NCBI GenBank assembly: GCA_048498555.1
Contig: JBEHXT010000001.1
Location: 806,001 to 870,000, forward strand
DNA from: Danxiaibacter sp048498555
GTDB taxonomy: Bacteria > Bacteroidota > Bacteroidia > Chitinophagales > Chitinophagaceae
Direction: 5' to 3'
Length of the DNA: 64,000 nt
Shown: piece after piece, positions 61,301 to 64,000 of the stretch
Layout of the letters: each line of letters opens with the position of its first letter
Position numbering within the stretch: position 1 is the stretch's first letter
Notes under the pieces: model-generated
Database searches by the model: none
What the model was told of the DNA's origin: nothing
The model's input: the letters and a program-made list of their open reading frames with translations, nothing else
Program-made: the position numbers and the translations under genes

Positions 61301-63903
61301 TGTTGTCTTTTACAACGGACAAAGAAAAATATAATGCAGGCGACGACGTGAAGGTAACGATACCAAGCAGTAAAGGAGGGCGTGCATTGATCAGTATTGA
61401 AACAGGCAGCAAAGTATTAAAGACCTATTGGGTAAACACAGAGCAGGGCCAAACGAAATTTTCTTTCCAAGCCGAAAAAGAGATGGCGCCTAACGTGTAT
61501 GTTAATGTAAGCCTGATACAGCCACATGCACAAACACTAAACGATCTGCCCATCCGCATGTATGGTGTGGTTCCGGTTATGATTGAAGATAAAAGCACGA
61601 TCTTAAAACCTGTCATTAAAATGGATGATGTGATCAGGCCTGAACAACCCGCATCCATTACAGTGTCGGAATCTTCCGGCAAACCGATGACTTATGTTGT
61701 CGCGATAGTTGACGAAGGATTATTAGATCTTACCCGATTTAAAACACCTGATCCGCACGATGCATTTTACGCCAAAGAAGCTCTGGGCGTAAAGAGTTGG
61801 GATTTATATGATGAAGTAATTGGAGCGTGGAGCAGCGAGCTGGAAAGAATATTGACAATTGGTGGTGATGCTGCCGCAGATCTTGCATCAAAAACAAGAA
61901 GAGCCAATCGCTTTAAAGCGGTGGTGCAATTTATGGGGCCGTTTAAAACAAGTGGAAGTAAAAAAACGCATTCATTCACATTGCCTCCGTATATGGGCAG
62001 TGTTCGTGCTATGGTAATTGCAGCAGGTGAGAACGCTTACGGCATGGCAGAGAAAAGTGTGAAGGTAAAAAAACCTTTGATGATGCTGGCAACTTTACCG
62101 CGTGTGCTTGGACCGAATGAAGAACTAAAAATTCCAGTCACCGTTTTCACAACAGAAAACAATATTCGCAACGTTTCTCTGTCATTGCAAAGCAATCCGT
62201 TTATTGAAGCGGGTGGCACCCAAAATATTAGTTTTAACAGCACCGGAGAACAGGTTGTTTCATTCACGGCGAAAGTGAAGCCAGCAACCGGTATTGGCAA
62301 AATCAAGATCGTTGCAACGAGTGGTAAGGAAAGAGCCGAATACGAAACAGAACTGGATATCCGCAATCCTAACCCCGTCAGCACAAGTGTAACAGAGTAT
62401 ACTTTGCAACCGGGGCAATCCTGGAACACAAACGTGTCGATGATAGGTGATGTAAGTTCAAGCAAAGCTGTTCTTGAAGTATCAAGTATCCCGGCAATTA
62501 ACCTGGAAAAAAGATTAAACTATCTGATTGCTTATCCGCATGGTTGCATTGAACAAACAACATCTGGTGTGTTTCCTCAACTTGTACTGAATCAACTGAC
62601 AGATCTTGATGATAGAACGAAAGCCGAAGTAGAAAGAAATGTTCGGGCAGGTATTCAAAGGCTGCTCAATTTTCAGCAGTCTGACGGAGGTTTTAGTTAC
62701 TGGCCAGGCTATGGAGAAAGTAATGAATGGGGAACCAGTTACGGCGGCCATTTCCTGTTGGAAGCAGCCGCAGCGGGTTACAATGTTCCTGCAACCTTAC
62801 TTCAATCGTGGAAGCAATACCAACGCTCAAAAGCACTTGCATGGAACATAACAACAGCGCCATGGTATGGCAGTGATTTACAACAAGCTTACAGGTTATA
62901 TCTTCTTGCACTTGCAAAAGCTCCGGAACTTGGCGCAATGAACAGGCTGAAAGAATTCAAATTCCTTAGTCCGGAAGCAAAATGGCGTCTTGCAGCTGCA
63001 TATCAGTTAGCCGGTCAGCAAACGGTTGCTTTGCAATTGATCAGCGGATTGTCAACATCATTCCCTGAACGCACTACAGCAGGCTATACTTTCGGCAGCA
63101 GCCTGCGTGATCAGGCCATGGTATTAGAAACGCTTACTGTAATGGGCCGCAAAGCAAATGCTGATGCACTTGTAAAAAGCGTGGCAGCGGAATTATCACA
63201 AGATGAATGGTACAGCACGCAAACAACAGCCTACTCATTAATTGCTATCGCAAAATTCTGCGGACAAAACAAAGACAATAAAAAGATCAATGCGTCCATC
63301 AATACAAATGGACAGTCCGGTAGTATCAATACTGGCAACGTTGTTTCACAAACAGAGATCAAATGGAAAGGCAACAAATCTTCTGTGCAAATGACGAACA
63401 AAGGCGGAAACGTTCTATATGTTCGTGTGATCAATGAAGGAAGGCCATTAAGTGGAGAAAGCATTCAGGTTAACAACAATCCTCAAGTATTGGTGGTGAA
63501 TGCAGAGTATATGGATCTTACAGGCAAAATCATCGATGCAGCATCCATTAAACAGGGAACTGATTTTGTGGCAAAAGTTACCGTTAAAAATCCCGGATTT
63601 AGAGGACAGTATACAGAGATGGCACTGTCTCAAATCTTCCCGAGTGGTTGGGAAATTTTGAATACAAGATTGTATAACAGTGAAGGCGCGTTTAAGTCCT
63701 CGCCAAGTGATTATATGGATATCAGAGATGACCGTGTGTATCATTATTTTGATTTGCGGCAAGGAGAAACACTTACTTACTATGTGCAATTGAATGCCGC
63801 ATATCCTGGCAAATATTTCTGGCCTGGCGTTTATTGTGAAGCGATGTATGATCATTCTATCAGCGGCGGTACGAATGGTAAGTGGGTGCAGGTGATTGAG
63901 TAA
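58333..63903 (+). CDS. Alpha-2-macroglobulin-like lipoprotein with thioester motif
   Basis: Large bacterial alpha-2-macroglobulin of about 1856 residues, thought to trap proteases in the periplasm. The start at 58333 (an ATG at 58351 is also possible, 58249 less so) gives a lipoprotein signal ending in lipobox SYSC. Long MG-type beta-sandwich domains follow, then the bait and thioester regions; the thioester motif GCIEQ is intact, with Cys1405 (codon at 62545) in YPHGCIEQTTSGVFPQL, and the alpha/alpha toroid continues with QQSDGGFSYWPGYGES. A very acidic loop rich in Asp/Glu and Tyr occurs at about residues 457-515. Such genes often precede a penicillin-binding protein 1C gene; the window ends 97 bases after the stop, so this cannot be checked. 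Confidence 0.93.
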   Translation: MDTHKRMPVKFYWLAVLILSIFSYSCKQSKKKLIEVDPQYSKYVEAYSSGVISKKNAIRIRLAADASTTHTLNETIKDALFNFSPSVDGKAYWIDSRTIEFKPTNDLIPNMLYEVEFALSKVASVPSKYQDFKFNVQTLKPSFQVSDFGLRAIGRDQMTLNGQIVTADIEESAKVEKLLSATLNNSDLAIKWQHNEANRTHEFAISNIKRSSVAGNLVLAWDGKSLNSELRDKKEMMVPAAGDFIVLGVTAIQDKEQYALVQFSDPLAAGQVLEGLIAISNQENISYTILGSEVKVYTSGKLDGNYSVNIHEGIQNQWGTKLPKTFSANVFFENRLPSVKIHGKGEILPNSGGRLVLPFDAVNLNAVDVSIVKIYENNVGVFLQRNDLGGSSDLRRVGRPLVQATIRLDADKSLTLNKKNRFSLDLDKYIKTEPGAIYRVFIGFRPDYSTYTCQEGVKENKKDEEDESDYNEYASEANGIDDDEAFWRSYDTYYPYGYNWDERDNPCSKAYFNKERFAYRNIIASNIGLMAKRGSNNLFVAVSNIITTDPMKDVQLEVLDYQQQIIGKGSSNGDGIAMIDLKRKPYLLIAKNGDERGYLKLDDGNSLALSRFDIAGTEIKNGIKGFIFGERGVWRPGDSLYLSCIIEDRDQKLPKDHPIEMELISPRGQLYKRLVQTNAEDGFNVFKTATDEDAPTGNWSCKVKLGGNTFEKTLKIETVMPNRLKIDLDFGGLTALGEDVKANGTLSAKWLFGATAQNLKARVDAQLYKRTTTFAKFKDYTFDNPTSSFTPQTKTIFDGALNAEGSATVSPSFDAGEDAPGQLLANLMIKVFEPGGNFSVDNVSLPYNPYSSYIGVHLPEGDKTWGYLGINKTHRVDIANVTTDGNPVSGSTQADVELYKIQWRWWWDNSGDDLSNFTQDHYNKLIKTQTVQLSNGKGEYEMRFNDDAWGRYLILIRDKRSGHVTGKTFFIDDDSWRSRGDSEDKSALAMLSFTTDKEKYNAGDDVKVTIPSSKGGRALISIETGSKVLKTYWVNTEQGQTKFSFQAEKEMAPNVYVNVSLIQPHAQTLNDLPIRMYGVVPVMIEDKSTILKPVIKMDDVIRPEQPASITVSESSGKPMTYVVAIVDEGLLDLTRFKTPDPHDAFYAKEALGVKSWDLYDEVIGAWSSELERILTIGGDAAADLASKTRRANRFKAVVQFMGPFKTSGSKKTHSFTLPPYMGSVRAMVIAAGENAYGMAEKSVKVKKPLMMLATLPRVLGPNEELKIPVTVFTTENNIRNVSLSLQSNPFIEAGGTQNISFNSTGEQVVSFTAKVKPATGIGKIKIVATSGKERAEYETELDIRNPNPVSTSVTEYTLQPGQSWNTNVSMIGDVSSSKAVLEVSSIPAINLEKRLNYLIAYPHGCIEQTTSGVFPQLVLNQLTDLDDRTKAEVERNVRAGIQRLLNFQQSDGGFSYWPGYGESNEWGTSYGGHFLLEAAAAGYNVPATLLQSWKQYQRSKALAWNITTAPWYGSDLQQAYRLYLLALAKAPELGAMNRLKEFKFLSPEAKWRLAAAYQLAGQQTVALQLISGLSTSFPERTTAGYTFGSSLRDQAMVLETLTVMGRKANADALVKSVAAELSQDEWYSTQTTAYSLIAIAKFCGQNKDNKKINASINTNGQSGSINTGNVVSQTEIKWKGNKSSVQMTNKGGNVLYVRVINEGRPLSGESIQVNNNPQVLVVNAEYMDLTGKIIDAASIKQGTDFVAKVTVKNPGFRGQYTEMALSQIFPSGWEILNTRLYNSEGAFKSSPSDYMDIRDDRVYHYFDLRQGETLTYYVQLNAAYPGKYFWPGVYCEAMYDHSISGGTNGKWVQVIE

Positions 63904-63969
63904 CAGGTTTCACGCAAAATGGGCTTCACGCGACGAACGCAAAGAAGCGCGAGCGCAATGGTTATGCTC

Positions 63970-63991
63970 TGCGAAGCCTCTGGGCTTCGCA
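63970..63991. repeat. hairpin near the window end
   Basis: A 9-bp stem TGCGAAGCC / GGCTTCGCA with a 4-nt loop, 66 bases after the stop codon, with no T-run visible before the window ends. The GC-rich text around it (CGCAAAGAAGCGCGAGCGCAA) differs from all other spacers in the window and may be a dispersed repeat. Confidence 0.5.
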
Positions 63992-64000
63992 GGCTTACTT

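Noticed and set aside
1..64000. rRNA, tRNA, transposase or phage genes
   Set aside because: None of the usual tRNA arms, rRNA motifs, DDE transposases, integrases or terminal repeats were recognised on either strand.

Overview
The window reads as a chromosomal segment of a Bacteroidota bacterium, most likely family Chitinophagaceae. The evidence is lipobox lipoproteins, a gliding-motility/type IX-secretion C-terminal domain on a giant PKD protein, GldB, a short AtpC with atpDC set apart from atpG, Bacteroidota-style -7 promoter boxes (TAnnTTTG) and a general lack of Shine-Dalgarno sequences. I see no rRNA, tRNA, insertion sequence, prophage or CRISPR array.

Layout. 1-17 kb is mostly housekeeping: a DUF6263-like lipoprotein, YpdA-type reductase, icd, an ACE-like M2 peptidase, a GNAT acetyltransferase, small unknowns, an mntR plus Nramp-Usp fusion operon, a short alpha-glucan phosphorylase, nadE divergent from gldB, and apaG. 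17-33 kb is a minus-strand glycan block aimed at arabinose- and galactose-containing plant polysaccharides: Na+/sugar symporter, GH43, beta-helix/PDZ protein, aldose 1-epimerase, GH51, a second GH43-like propeller, galactokinase, GH5-like and GH127/146-like enzymes. It has no SusC/SusD pair and no regulator. 33-44 kb holds a sugar nucleotidyltransferase, S41 peptidase, deoC, a SPOR protein, M20 amidohydrolase, a TPR histidine kinase, and maeB followed by mlaE. 44-58 kb is a minus-strand block: beta-barrel protein, DUF4136 lipoprotein, giant PKD protein, atpC, atpD, an MlaF-type ATPase, lysA, scpB with a very long acidic tail, and atpG. The window ends with a thioester-bearing alpha-2-macroglobulin lipoprotein.

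How genes work together. Extracellular or periplasmic arabinosidases feed sugars to the SSS symporter, while GalM and GalK start galactose use. MntR probably controls itself and the metal transporter through an operator lying on the -7 box. MlaE (43.7 kb, plus) and MlaF (54.2 kb, minus) should form one lipid ABC transporter but lie at opposite ends of a roughly 10 kb block; inverting that block would place them next to each other.

The most unusual signal is in the noncoding DNA. Roughly twenty-five short degenerate tandem arrays with a strict 7-nt (sometimes 8-nt) period, using several unrelated vocabularies, sit almost always directly after a stop codon. Many occur as inverted pairs. They are largely absent where a gene has a classical hairpin terminator. 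They resemble the short tandemly repeated repetitive sequences known from heterocystous cyanobacteria, and I know of no function for them here.
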